A DNA stretch of 64,000 nt from Clostridium yunnanense (GCF_016595795.1 NZ_JAENHN010000010.1:248001-312000), one strand, 5' to 3'; shown: positions 8,440 through 17,283, numbered from the stretch's first letter. Numbers and translations are program-made. The notes: generated from the sequence alone by a model not told the origin.

Positions 8440-9339
8440 TTACTTTACACTATAACTAATTTTCTGATTTCCAAAGTTTTGTGCATTTGGGATGGCATTA
8501 GGGTTGTTTTCATAATCAAAGAATATATCAACCCAATATTGAGATTTTTGGAAGGCTAAATCTCCTTTATCTTGTACAACAAAGGAACTTTTATTTCCAT
8601 AGCCAGGAAGGTATAGTGGACTATTTGTAGTTATTATTGAACCAAATGGAAATATTGGTGCAGAATAAGCATTTGATCTATCTGATGGATGCACAGCGCA
8701 GGTAGTATATGGAGTTGGAGAAACCCCAGAAGCTGTAAGTCCTCCCAATGGAGATGTGTAAGCAGTAAAATCTTGATTAGTGTAGGTTTGTCCGGTTCCA
8801 GTACTGCTTCCAACCTCAATTATCTTCCACTTCTGAGCAGCGGTGCCATTGTCGGAGAAAATATCTACATTAGTATAATCAGCAGTACCTGCTGCATAAA
8901 CATCAAGAGCTTTTTTACTATTACTATTTATAAGTTTATAGGTGCCATCGCTGTTAGCAACTATGTTCCATTTTTGAGCAGCAGTACCGTTATCATCAAA
9001 TATATCAACATTAGTATAGTCAGCAGTTCCAGCAGCATAAACGTCAAGAGCCTTGTTACTGCCAGAGTTTATAAGTTTATAGGTACCATCAGAGTTAGAA
9101 TAGATTGTCCACTTTTGAGCAGCAGTACCGTTATCTGAATAGATATCAACATTAGTATAGTTAGCAGAGTCACCATTATAAACGTCAAGTGCTTTACCAC
9201 TATTTGCATTAATTAATTTATAGGTTTTGCCAGAAACTATAGAGGCTGCTGATGCATCAATTGGTTTTAAAATACCAACTGACAGCAATGCTACGGCAGC
9301 TAAGGCTAGAAGCTTTTTGGAAAATACATGTTTACTCAT
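8440..9339 (-). CDS. Secreted ricin-type lectin protein with C-terminal 3D domain
   Basis: 299 residues. Signal peptide at 1-31 ending 'IDASA|A'. Residues 37-177 are three near-identical 47-residue repeats, each with 'KALDVY', 'YTNVDI' and 'AAQKW', i.e. the QxW repeats of a ricin B beta-trefoil that binds carbohydrate. After a short linker, residues 190-299 end in a 3D-like fold segment ('VVQDKGDLAF', 'WVDIFFD'), as in cell-wall hydrolases and resuscitation factors. It probably acts on or binds wall or exogenous glycans outside the cell. The substrate is not visible. Single gene, convergent with hypE. Confidence 0.85.
   Translation of the reverse strand: MSKHVFSKKLLALAAVALLSVGILKPIDASAASIVSGKTYKLINANSGKALDVYNGDSANYTNVDIYSDNGTAAQKWTIYSNSDGTYKLINSGSNKALDVYAAGTADYTNVDIFDDNGTAAQKWNIVANSDGTYKLINSNSKKALDVYAAGTADYTNVDIFSDNGTAAQKWKIIEVGSSTGTGQTYTNQDFTAYTSPLGGLTASGVSPTPYTTCAVHPSDRSNAYSAPIFPFGSIITTNSPLYLPGYGNKSSFVVQDKGDLAFQKSQYWVDIFFDYENNPNAIPNAQNFGNQKISYSVK
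8809..9231 (-). repeat. Three tandem 141-bp repeats inside the lectin gene
   Basis: The coding DNA of residues 37-83, 84-130 and 131-177 repeats with a 141-bp period; repeats 2 and 3 are nearly identical at protein level. Such repeats can expand or contract by recombination. In-frame copy-number change would leave the trefoil reading frame intact. Confidence 0.85.
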
Positions 9340-9822
9340 TTTTAAAACACATCCTTTAATTTTTATAGACTTGAAAAATATACGTAAAAAGAGATAAAGA
9401 TAGATTTTAGTTGATTTTTTTCAATAATTAAGGGGGTTTTATAATCACTCCTTCCTGAAAAAATAGGAAAATAAATACAAAAGAAAAATGGATTAAAGAA
9501 AGGTAACTTTATGATAAAGACAAGGTGTCTTTGAGAGAAATATATTTACTATATAAATTATATCAAGTTGCATTTAGCGGGTCAATATAATATTTGTTAA
9601 GTTTTTACTTGTCATTAGCTCTATTTAGATGTTTTAGCTTGGAATATTTGATAAAATATTCTTGAGATTTATTATGATGGCAATTAATTTGAAGATATGA
9701 TTGAAAGAATTGTCTAAATTATAGAATATAATTAATGTAAGATTATCAAAAGTTTGATTTCTAATGGAAAGCTGAAGAGTTTAATTGGTATTTGATAACT
9801 TTTGATAAAGGGAGAAATTACA
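9340..9822. other. Intergenic region between divergent lectin and NERD genes
   Basis: AT-rich, no coding sequence recognised. It must hold both promoters. The only clear structure is the inverted repeat at 9743-9808, listed separately. Confidence 0.5.
9743..9808 (+). promoter_or_regulatory. Leader hairpin abutting the NERD gene ribosome binding site
   Basis: A perfect 12-bp inverted repeat, TTATCAAAAGTT at 9743-9754 and AACTTTTGATAA at 9797-9808, encloses 42 bases. The right arm ends exactly where the ribosome binding site AAGGGAG (9808-9814) begins. If transcribed it would form a hairpin next to the start site, so it could modulate translation; it could also be a DNA operator. Confidence 0.4.
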
Positions 9823-10422
9823 ATGAACGTATTAGTAGAATTATTTATGAGGTTTTGGTACTTATGGATTTTAATTGTTTTGGCTTTTATACTAGATCTT
9901 TTTATGCCAAGAATAAAAGGATTTCTTGGTGAAAGGTCAGTAGAATTTTATTTAGCTCAGTTGGACGTGAGTAAATATGAGGTGATTAATAATATAACTG
10001 TAAAATTAGGAGATAACAGTACACAAATAGATAGTGTTGTTGTGTCAAATTTTGGTATTTTTGTGCTACAATCTGAAAATTATAAAGGTAAGATTACTGG
10101 AGAAGAGCTAGATGAAAATTGGTGTCAAAAACTTCATGTAAAGAAAGAAAAGTTACATAATCCCATAAGAGAAAATTACAAACATATACAAGTCTTGAAA
10201 GAGGTTTTAAAAGAATTCGATAAATTAAAATACATTTCTATTGTAACTTTCACAACTAATGCTGATTTACAAGTTACATCCAATAGTGACGTTGTGTATA
10301 CAATTCATCTATTGGAAACAATTAAACGATATACTGAGGAAGTAATAAGTGATGTTGATAAAAAGAAAATTCATTCTAAGCTTATGTCACTAGATATGAA
10401 TAGTAATGATAATTATAGGTAG
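9823..10422 (+). CDS. NERD domain membrane-anchored protein
   Basis: 199 residues from ATG 9823, chosen because AAGGGAG lies 8 bases upstream (a TTG at 9802 lacks one). One N-terminal membrane helix (about 5-27), then a NERD (nuclease-related) domain: 'FLGERSVEFYL', 'QIDSVVVSNFGIFVLQ', 'NYKGKITG'. The family is predicted to have a restriction-endonuclease-like fold. The QID aspartate is present, but the usual ExK of 'IEvKNYxG' reads 'LQSENYKG', so nuclease activity is doubtful. No partner gene is nearby. Confidence 0.75.
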   Translation: MNVLVELFMRFWYLWILIVLAFILDLFMPRIKGFLGERSVEFYLAQLDVSKYEVINNITVKLGDNSTQIDSVVVSNFGIFVLQSENYKGKITGEELDENWCQKLHVKKEKLHNPIRENYKHIQVLKEVLKEFDKLKYISIVTFTTNADLQVTSNSDVVYTIHLLETIKRYTEEVISDVDKKKIHSKLMSLDMNSNDNYR

Positions 10423-10480
10423 AAAATAAAACTCTAAAACCTTACAGAAGTTCTTTACGCATGATAAAAACCAATGTTAC

Positions 10481-10516
10481 AAAAATCACTAATAGAGACG
10501 TATTAGTGATTTTTTT
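10481..10516 (+). terminator. Terminator of the NERD gene
   Basis: 14-bp stem AAAAATCACTAATA (10481-10494) with its complement at 10501-10514, loop gagacg, T run following. Confidence 0.88.
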
Positions 10517-10600
10517 ATTATTTAGGAATCAGTCATGAAAACAAAGTTCTCACAAAATATAATTTAAAATAGCCAATCTTTTTTATAGGAAACTAAAATT

Positions 10601-10629
10601 CACCTATACCTGTAAATAAGGTATAGGTG
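10601..10629 (-). terminator. Terminator of the transglutaminase-like gene
   Basis: Perfect 10-bp stem CACCTATACC/GGTATAGGTG (10601-10610, 10620-10629); on the minus strand it is followed by AATTTTAG. T run is short. Confidence 0.65.
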
Positions 10630-10646
10630 ATAGGCTGGCTTGATGA

Positions 10647-11849
10647 TTATACTGCAAAATTAATAGGGGAACCTGCAAGTACTCTTGATTTAATAAGAGG
10701 AAAATCATTTGAATTAAAAATAGGAAATAAAAAATAGTTTATTTTTAACTTAAAGATAACATCATTGGATTGTATAGTTCTTGCATAGTCTACTTTACTG
10801 TAAGAATATGAAATTACACCAGGAATATCACTTAATGCATATTCGATATCAGTAGGTAATGAAGTGCTATTTACATATCTTAGATTTACACTACTTTTTC
10901 TGTATTTTACTGCAGAGAGTAGTCTACTTTTTAATTCAAGTGAATTATGTGCGGTGTAGGCATCAGATAAATAAATTAATCCTAAATCAGAGAAAAGTTG
11001 AGCATAAAAAGCAGAGTCTTTATCATCGGAAGTAAGTTTTAGTCTTACTGATTTGGAAAAGTCAGTTTTAGAAGTAGGATATGTTTTTACCCAAGAGTGA
11101 CTAACATTTATTTGTGAATCAGTAAGATTGTAATAATCATAGTTAATTGAACTCAGTACATCTGTTATTGGATCATCCAATGTAATATCAAGATGATACC
11201 ATAATCCATCAAGGTTAACTAAATTCCACGTATGGGCCTCACCTCTAGAAGTACCTTCTATTATTTTGGTTGGAATACCAGCCTTATTTAACATTTTGTA
11301 TGCAAGTAAAGAATAGCCTTGGCATACAGTTTTATATGGGTAAATTAGAGCATCGTAATCAGAATGATTGGTTAGTGAAGTATCATACTGGACGTTTTTT
11401 ACTATCCAATCATGAATTTTTTTTTCCTTCTCATAACTGTTCATATCCGGGGTTATAATTCTTGTAAGTATTTTATTGACTTCCTTTTCTACATAAATAT
11501 CTTCAGTTAATGTGTTCCAATAGCTAAAATTGAATTTTATTGTAATAATACTTCCTTTGGCAAAAGCCGTATATTTATAGCTCTTACAAGTATATTTAAG
11601 GTAATCGTCTTTATCATAAATATTATTTATTATCTTTGAAACATCAACTTTTATAGTCGAGGGATCTCCTATATAGCTTAAATTGTATGATGTAAGCCTA
11701 GAATGCATTGCAATATCAAGCTGGGTTTGTATTTCTTGTAGATTAAATGGCAAGTATGTTTTTGCAGTGGCTGTTGAAGTGTAAAAACATAAATAAAAAC
11801 ATAAGAATAAAATAAGCTTAATAGCATTACATTTAAAATACCTTTTCAA
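10647..11849 (-). CDS. Secreted transglutaminase-like (cysteine protease fold) protein
   Basis: 400 residues, TTG start with GGAGG upstream. Signal peptide or anchor at 9-29. A transglutaminase core spans about 138-225 with a complete triad: C176 in 'KTVCQGYSLLAYK', H206 in 'GEAHTWNLV' and D221 in 'WYHLDITLDDP'. The C-terminal 150 residues are unassigned. Bacterial members usually act as peptidases or amidases rather than crosslinkers. Its divergent neighbour is an L,D-transpeptidase, so a cell-surface role is reasonable, but the substrate is unknown. Confidence 0.82.
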   Translation of the reverse strand: MKRYFKCNAIKLILFLCFYLCFYTSTATAKTYLPFNLQEIQTQLDIAMHSRLTSYNLSYIGDPSTIKVDVSKIINNIYDKDDYLKYTCKSYKYTAFAKGSIITIKFNFSYWNTLTEDIYVEKEVNKILTRIITPDMNSYEKEKKIHDWIVKNVQYDTSLTNHSDYDALIYPYKTVCQGYSLLAYKMLNKAGIPTKIIEGTSRGEAHTWNLVNLDGLWYHLDITLDDPITDVLSSINYDYYNLTDSQINVSHSWVKTYPTSKTDFSKSVRLKLTSDDKDSAFYAQLFSDLGLIYLSDAYTAHNSLELKSRLLSAVKYRKSSVNLRYVNSTSLPTDIEYALSDIPGVISYSYSKVDYARTIQSNDVIFKLKINYFLFPIFNSNDFPLIKSRVLAGSPINFAV

Positions 11850-12347
11850 GAAAAAAACCTCCTTTCTTTAGTTAATAAAATTTTTTGGATTATTTTATTG
11901 AAGATACCCGTACTTTACCGGAAGTTATCATAAAAATTTTGGAAAAGTGGTATCTATATATATTAATCTTCGTATTAATATATATCGTGTTCATTCAGTT
12001 CTAATTCACTTGTAAATTTTATGGCTTAATACATAAGTTTTATTGATTGTATTAAATGAGAGGTATATAATAAATTAGTGCAAATTTACAATAAAATGGA
12101 ATGTTAACTTTTTTTATCCATATAGTGATTTATGTTTAGAAAAGTGGAAAGTATTATAAGTGGTATATTTGTTTACATAGTAAGAGTTTTTTGTAGAAAA
12201 AATTGTATCAATAATTTTACATTTATACTAAACAATATAGTCTTAAAAATTAATCATTGAACATAGAATGAAATATGACTTTAGAGAGGGGGCATGAAGC
12301 AAATATTTCATTACTAAAATTTTGCTGCGATTATAAAAGGAGATGGT
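11850..12347. other. Intergenic region between transglutaminase-like and L,D-transpeptidase genes
   Basis: About 500 bases without a recognised gene. It holds a perfect 12-bp inverted repeat ATATATATTAAT-type (11956-11967 with 11974-11985, loop cttcgt) and a possible seven-codon ORF at 12294-12317 (MKQIFHY) behind a purine-rich GAGAGGGGG; neither has a known function. Confidence 0.4.
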
Positions 12348-13736
12348 ATTACGGAAAAAGATAATAGTAAACGCAATAAAATTTTGATAGGTAGCATAAT
12401 TTCTCTTACTGTTATACTTGTAATATATTTAGGTATGACCATATATTTTAGGAATCATTTCTACTTTGGCTCAGAAATTGATAGTATTAGTGTTTCAGGG
12501 AAGACTGTAGAAGAAGTAGAGAAGCAAATGCCGTCTAAAGTTAAAGCTTATACATTGCAGTTAGAGGCGGATAATAATAAAAAGGAACAGATTACAGCAG
12601 ATGAAATTGGATTAAAGTATAATTCAAATGGACAAGTAAAAAGCTTAAAAGACAAAGAAAACCCATTTGGGTGGGTAGTGGCAGTTTTTAACTCAAAAGA
12701 GTATAAAGTTTCAGAAGCAGTTTCTTTTGATAAGGAACTATTAAAAAAGAAACTAGATAGCTTATCTTTTTTTGAAAGCAGCAATATAGTTGAACCTAAA
12801 AATGCAAGTTTTAAGTATGAAAATGGAACTTATAATATTGTAAACGAGGTTAATGGTACTAAAATTAATAAGGATAAACTATATAATATTGTCTCAGATG
12901 CGATTCTTAAGGGAGACGCAAAGATAGATTTAAAGAGTACAGATTGCTATGTTAAACCTCAGTATACTGCAAGTTCGCAAAAGGTTATTGATGCTAAAAA
13001 TATTCTTAATAAATATGTGGCCTCAAAAATTACGTATACTTTTGGAAAGAGCACAGAAGTTTTAGATGGATCCACAATTAGTAGTTGGATTAAGGTTGAT
13101 GATAATTTAAGTGTTTCTTTAGATGAAGGTAAGGTAAAGGAGTATGTTGCGAAGCTTTCTAATACTTATGATACAGTTGGTAAAACAAGAGATTTCGTCA
13201 CTACACTTGGAAGCAAAATAAAGGTTAATGGCGGAGATTATGGGTGGTCGATTAATGGTGCAAAGGAAACCCAAGCTATAATTTCGGACATTAAAGAAGG
13301 AAAATCTGAAAATAAAGAGCCTGCTTATACAATTAAAGGTATCTCAAGGGATGGTAATGATATAGGTAGCACTTATGTTGAAGTTGACATGTCAAAGCAA
13401 CACTTATGGTTCTATAAGGATAGTAAGTTAGTTGTTGAAGGAGATGTAGTCACAGGTAATATAAGCCAAAATCATTCCACTAGAGTAGGAGTTTACTATA
13501 TAAAATATAAAGAAAGAAATACTAGCCTAAAAGGACAAGATTATGATGTTCCAGTTAGCTATTGGATGCCTTTCGATCAAGGTATAGGAATACATGATGC
13601 AAGTTGGAGAAGTGCATTTGGAGGAAACATATTTAGAACAAATGGGTCTCATGGATGTGTGAACTCACCATTCTATCTTGCTAAAGCTGTATATGAAAAT
13701 ATTCAAGTAGGTACACCTGTTATTTGTTATTATTAA
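12348..13736 (+). CDS. L,D-transpeptidase (YkuD) with membrane anchor, copy 1
   Basis: About 462 residues. Layout: short cytosolic tail, one membrane helix, peptidoglycan-binding-4-type region (about 40-340), YkuD catalytic domain with 'GIHDASWR' and 'SHGCVNSP'; the catalytic Cys is about 26 residues from the end. It forms 3-3 crosslinks or attaches proteins to peptidoglycan. Start: no in-frame ATG fits. An AAAGGAG at 12336-12342 points to ATT 12348 as start, giving a charged tail (TEKDNSKRNK) before the helix as in its paralogue at 53348; TTG 12384 has no RBS and begins inside the helix. Two stem-loops follow the gene. Confidence 0.88.
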   Translation: MTEKDNSKRNKILIGSIISLTVILVIYLGMTIYFRNHFYFGSEIDSISVSGKTVEEVEKQMPSKVKAYTLQLEADNNKKEQITADEIGLKYNSNGQVKSLKDKENPFGWVVAVFNSKEYKVSEAVSFDKELLKKKLDSLSFFESSNIVEPKNASFKYENGTYNIVNEVNGTKINKDKLYNIVSDAILKGDAKIDLKSTDCYVKPQYTASSQKVIDAKNILNKYVASKITYTFGKSTEVLDGSTISSWIKVDDNLSVSLDEGKVKEYVAKLSNTYDTVGKTRDFVTTLGSKIKVNGGDYGWSINGAKETQAIISDIKEGKSENKEPAYTIKGISRDGNDIGSTYVEVDMSKQHLWFYKDSKLVVEGDVVTGNISQNHSTRVGVYYIKYKERNTSLKGQDYDVPVSYWMPFDQGIGIHDASWRSAFGGNIFRTNGSHGCVNSPFYLAKAVYENIQVGTPVICYY

Positions 13737-13804
13737 TAATTATTTTAAATAAGATTACTAAATCTTGATTTGTTCACTCTATATTATGTCATTAATTTAT
13801 GAAT

Positions 13805-13838
13805 GTTTGAAAACCTTATAATAACAAGGTTTTCAAAC
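13805..13838 (+). terminator. Terminator of L,D-transpeptidase copy 1
   Basis: 13-bp perfect stem GTTTGAAAACCTT/AAGGTTTTCAAAC (13805-13817, 13826-13838). Only a weak T run follows. Confidence 0.6.
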
Positions 13839-13915
13839 AAATATAAATTAATACTCTTTAGATAAGCTTTGTAGGGAGACAAACTTAATGTTCCCTGTAA
13901 TTTTAACAAGGGTTT

Positions 13916-13958
13916 AAATAAGCTGTATCATAGCAATATGTTATGATACAGCTTATTT
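13916..13958. terminator. Second stem-loop in the convergent region
   Basis: Long stem AAATAAGCTGTATCATA (13916-13932) with its complement ending at 13958. It may terminate either the plus-strand L,D-transpeptidase transcript or the minus-strand UvrC-like transcript; a small RNA between 13840 and 13960 is also possible. Confidence 0.6.
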
Positions 13959-14023
13959 AATTTATAAACATTATAAAGTTTTTAAGATAATGTTGCCTAC
14001 AGTTGGAGTTGGAACCCTATAAA

Positions 14024-14119
14024 GGTGTACCACTTCAATTCGAAATCTATTTTTAAAACTCTCATGGGTTCTGGTGAGAGAATTTAATAATAATAAGTTT
14101 TACTATGAAGTGATTAGGC
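14024..14119 (-). repeat. 96-bp palindromic repeat element, copy C
   Basis: Same sequence family as the copies at 34939-35034 and 42653-42748, in inverse orientation. Ends: GGTGTACCACTTC at the left and TGAAGTGATTAGGC at the right; central hairpin CTCTCA...TGAGAG at about 14059-14080. Its right end lies inside the UvrC-like gene and encodes that protein's last five residues and stop. Confidence 0.85.
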
Positions 14120-15179
14120 TGGTAATTATTTTATTTATGCTAATTTCAAAATCCATAGATGAAGAGTTCGTATCTAATATAGAGTATCTGCAGTTATTTG
14201 ATTTACTTTGTATATAGCTGAAAATTATCTGAGCTTCATCTATAGCATCCTTATCAAAATAGGTTTGATTATTTAAGCTAGTATTACTAAAGTACTCAAA
14301 TGTAGTTTTGGTTAGGTGATCAACTAGTTGATTTTTTTGGAGAAGACTAAACTTTTCATTAAAAGTTATTTTATTATCTTTAATTAAGAAGAATTTAATA
14401 GAATACTTGTCTAGATTTTCTATGAGAATTACATTTTTGTTTAAGGCCATATAGTTAATCATATTTGTTCTGTTTACGGTATGATTTATAGCTTCCATAT
14501 AATCTCTATATTTTGCAGCAGTTTCAAAGTCTAATTTATTAACTGCATCAAGCATCTTATATTCTATTTCTTTAATTACACCTGTATCAGTACCTTTAAG
14601 TAAAGATATAATTTTATCTATAACTGATAAGTATCTATCTTTAGAGAAATCTTCCCTACAGATACCCATACATAATCCTAAAGAGTAATTTATACAGGTA
14701 GAAGAACTTTTAAATTTATTGCTACACAAAATTTTATAATGTTCCTTTAATCCCAGAAGAGCTCTTTCAATTTTATTAGAACTTGTATAGGGTCCAAAAT
14801 ACATATTTCCATCATCAATAGAGTAATTATCAGATAGAGCTATTTCCGGATACTTACTATTTAAAGTTATCTTTATGTAGGCGTAAGAGGTTGGGCTCTT
14901 CATTAATCTATTATAAATAGGTTTTATTTCTTTTATCAGTTTACATTCAAGCATAAATGCTTCAAATTCAGTGTCTGTAATAATGTACTCGAAATCCTTT
15001 AAGTTTTTCACTAGCTTAACAACTTTAGGAGAATGGGATTTCGAATTTGTAAAATAAGATGAAACTCTGCTTTTTAAGTTCTTTGATTTTCCAACATAAA
15101 TTATTGTATCTAGAGAATCTTTCATAAGATATACTCCAGGACATGAGGGGAGATTTTTGACTTTTTCTTTTAAATCCAC
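14103..15179 (-). CDS. UvrC-like GIY-YIG nuclease without the C-terminal half
   Basis: 358 residues from GTG 15179, chosen because AAAGGTG sits 6 bases upstream; an ATG at 15194 lacks a proper RBS. N-terminal GIY-YIG domain ('CPGVYLMKD', 'YVGKSKNLKSRV', residues about 10-85), central region with cysteines and a UVR/UvrB-binding motif near 200-235 ('LDFETAAKYRDYM'). The RNase H-like second nuclease and helix-hairpin-helix domains of UvrC (about 600 residues) are missing. It could make only the 3' incision, like Cho, or be an accessory. The extreme C-terminus (SLITS) and stop are provided by repeat copy C. Confidence 0.82.
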   Translation of the reverse strand: MDLKEKVKNLPSCPGVYLMKDSLDTIIYVGKSKNLKSRVSSYFTNSKSHSPKVVKLVKNLKDFEYIITDTEFEAFMLECKLIKEIKPIYNRLMKSPTSYAYIKITLNSKYPEIALSDNYSIDDGNMYFGPYTSSNKIERALLGLKEHYKILCSNKFKSSSTCINYSLGLCMGICREDFSKDRYLSVIDKIISLLKGTDTGVIKEIEYKMLDAVNKLDFETAAKYRDYMEAINHTVNRTNMINYMALNKNVILIENLDKYSIKFFLIKDNKITFNEKFSLLQKNQLVDHLTKTTFEYFSNTSLNNQTYFDKDAIDEAQIIFSYIQSKSNNCRYSILDTNSSSMDFEISINKIITSLITS

Positions 15180-15270
15180 GGTATCACCTTTCAAAAATAA
15201 AATTATTTATATACAGATTATTAAGAGATGGTATAGTAAATCCAAAAATATAACACTCTTTCTAAATAAT

Positions 15271-15341
15271 ATGTACCTTAAAATGTTGATGGTACATGGT
15301 AAGATTTCAATAGAGGATAACTGCCATATCTAATGGTAGTG
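15271..15341. other. Two small inverted repeats upstream of the beta-helix gene
   Basis: ATGTACC/GGTACAT (15271-15277, 15291-15297) and ACTGCCAT/ATGGTAGT near 15320-15341 lie in the 270-base gap between divergent genes. They may be operators; nothing else is seen in the gap. Confidence 0.3.
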
Positions 15342-15452
15342 TTATAAATTTAGTTTATATATCTGACGAGCAATTAACAATGTTTATTTATGGAAATAAA
15401 TATTGAATTAGCTATAAATCTAGGAAGTCTGAATATTAGTAGGAGGTTAAGA

Positions 15453-17165
15453 ATGGATAAAAATATTAGTAATGCTGCAGAAATACTGCAAAATGAAGTG
15501 AATAATTCAAATAAATTAAAAGATAAATATAACTTTGGTGAAAATGTTTATATATTTGATGAGTCCATGCCAAAAGCTTATATACAAGATATATGCGATA
15601 AGATATTTAAAACTCAGGAAGCTAATCATTTTGGTGAGGAAAGATATGCGATATTTTTTAAGCCAGGTTCATATGAAATAAGCATGAAGGTTGGATTTTA
15701 TACGCAGGTAGCAGGACTTGGAGAGAAACCTTATGATGTAAACGTAACAGGTGCAGTAGAGGTAAATGCTGCTTGGCGTGATGGTAACGCACTTTGTAAT
15801 TTTTGGAGGACATGTGAAAATATTAGTATAACCCCAACAGATGGAGTTGCTAAGTGGGCAGTATCTCAGGCATCACCACTAAGAAGAGTATATATAAAAG
15901 GAGATTTAACCCTATATGATGGAGGATGGTCAAGTGGAGGCTTTTTAGCTGATTCATTGATAGAGGGAGAGATTATTTCAGGTACACAGCAGCAGTGGTT
16001 TTCAAGAAATAATGAGTTTAAAAGCTGGGATGGAAGTTCATATAATATGTTTTTTGTAGGGGACGTTAATCCTCCTGAAGGACAGTGGCCAGAGCATCCA
16101 TTTACTAAAATTGAGTCTACCCCTATTATGAGAGAAAAGCCATTTTTAATGATAGACGATGATGGTGATTATAAGGTGTTTGTTCCTGAATTCAAAAGCG
16201 AAACTAAAGGGATTACATGGAAGGACGGAAAGGTTCTAGGTAAGAAAGTATCGCTTGAGAACTTTTATATTGCTCATCCCAATAAAAGTAGTGCAAGGGA
16301 TATAAATTATGCGCTTGAGCAAGGGAAAAATATACTATTCACTCCAGGAATATATCATATAGATGAAACCATAGAGATAAAGAAGAAAGACACCATAATA
16401 TTAGGTATTGGAATTGCAACTTTGCTTGCTGATAAAGGCTCGGTTACAATGTCTATTGATGATGTTGAAGGAGTAATTGTTTCTGGACTACTTTTCGATG
16501 CTGGAGTAGTAGAATCACCACTATTACTAGAGGTTGGAAAAGAAGGTGCGGCTAATAACAATTCATCAAATCCAATTGTGCTAAGTGATTTGTTCTTTAG
16601 AGTTGGGGGCGCAGATATAGGCAGGGCAGAGGTGTGTTTAAAGATAAATAGTGATTATGTAATTGGTGATCATTTTTGGGTATGGCGTGCAGATCATGGA
16701 AAAGGGGTAAGTTGGGATACCAATATCACTTCAAATGGGGTAATAGTAAACGGTAATGATGTAACCCTATATGCACTTATGGTTGAGCATTTTCATAAAT
16801 ATCAAACTATATGGAATGGTGAGAGAGGAAAAACCTATTTTTATCAAAGTGAAATCCCGTATGATGCACCAAATCAAGATAGGTGGATGAATGGTAAAAT
16901 TAAAGGTTACGCATCCTATAAGGTTAGTGATAAGGTGAATTCACATGAAGCCTATGGTATAGGAGTATATAGTTATATAATTAATCAGGGTATTAAGCTT
17001 GATAGAGCCATTGAGGTGCCAGATAAGAAAGGCGTAAAAATTAAAAATGCTGTTACGATTTATCTAAGTGGTCATGGAGGGATTTCTAATATAATTAATG
17101 AAGACCACAAAGCTGTGAATCGTATTAATCGTATGAGCAGATGTATGGAATACTCACAAAAATAA
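15453..17165 (+). CDS. Twin right-handed beta-helix protein, function unknown
   Basis: 570 residues from ATG 15453, behind AGGAGG at 15441-15446. An upstream start would add 21 residues without an RBS. The sequence ('ALLFKPGSY'-like 'AIFFKPGSYEISM', 'GFYTQVAGLG', 'GTQQQWFSRN', 'REKPFLMID', 'FTPGIYHIDE', 'FFRVGGADIG') matches from memory a family abundant in Streptomyces and relatives, often mislabelled adenylyl cyclase or coagulation-factor 5/8 protein, with a pectate-lyase-like fold resembling GH55. Actinobacterial members are secreted; here no signal peptide is seen. Stands alone with its own terminator. A glycan-active enzyme is a guess. Confidence 0.72.
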   Translation: MDKNISNAAEILQNEVNNSNKLKDKYNFGENVYIFDESMPKAYIQDICDKIFKTQEANHFGEERYAIFFKPGSYEISMKVGFYTQVAGLGEKPYDVNVTGAVEVNAAWRDGNALCNFWRTCENISITPTDGVAKWAVSQASPLRRVYIKGDLTLYDGGWSSGGFLADSLIEGEIISGTQQQWFSRNNEFKSWDGSSYNMFFVGDVNPPEGQWPEHPFTKIESTPIMREKPFLMIDDDGDYKVFVPEFKSETKGITWKDGKVLGKKVSLENFYIAHPNKSSARDINYALEQGKNILFTPGIYHIDETIEIKKKDTIILGIGIATLLADKGSVTMSIDDVEGVIVSGLLFDAGVVESPLLLEVGKEGAANNNSSNPIVLSDLFFRVGGADIGRAEVCLKINSDYVIGDHFWVWRADHGKGVSWDTNITSNGVIVNGNDVTLYALMVEHFHKYQTIWNGERGKTYFYQSEIPYDAPNQDRWMNGKIKGYASYKVSDKVNSHEAYGIGVYSYIINQGIKLDRAIEVPDKKGVKIKNAVTIYLSGHGGISNIINEDHKAVNRINRMSRCMEYSQK

Positions 17166-17182
17166 TATTTATAGGTAAAAGC

Positions 17183-17229
17183 AGATGTTGTAAAACTATT
17201 GAGGAAATAGTTTTACAACATCTTTTTTT
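17183..17229 (+). terminator. Terminator of the beta-helix gene
   Basis: 18-bp perfect stem AGATGTTGTAAAACTATT (17183-17200) with its complement 17206-17223, loop gagga, then T7. Confidence 0.93.
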
Positions 17230-17283
17230 ACTATAGGGGAAAATATAAATTTTATAATTTTTAATAAGGGCTATTGATTTGTA

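Noticed and set aside
12294-12317. Seven-codon leader peptide before the L,D-transpeptidase
   Set aside because: The purine run lies only one base from the ATG and there is no attenuator-like structure after it; kept as a remark only.
14103-15179. Complete UvrC
   Set aside because: At 358 residues the protein lacks the RNase H-like and helix-hairpin-helix domains, and no continuation is found in other frames downstream.
15453-17165. Label 'adenylyl cyclase' for the beta-helix protein
   Set aside because: No cyclase catalytic motif is present; the label is a common database error for this family. The repeated GxY/GxG pattern points to a beta-helix.
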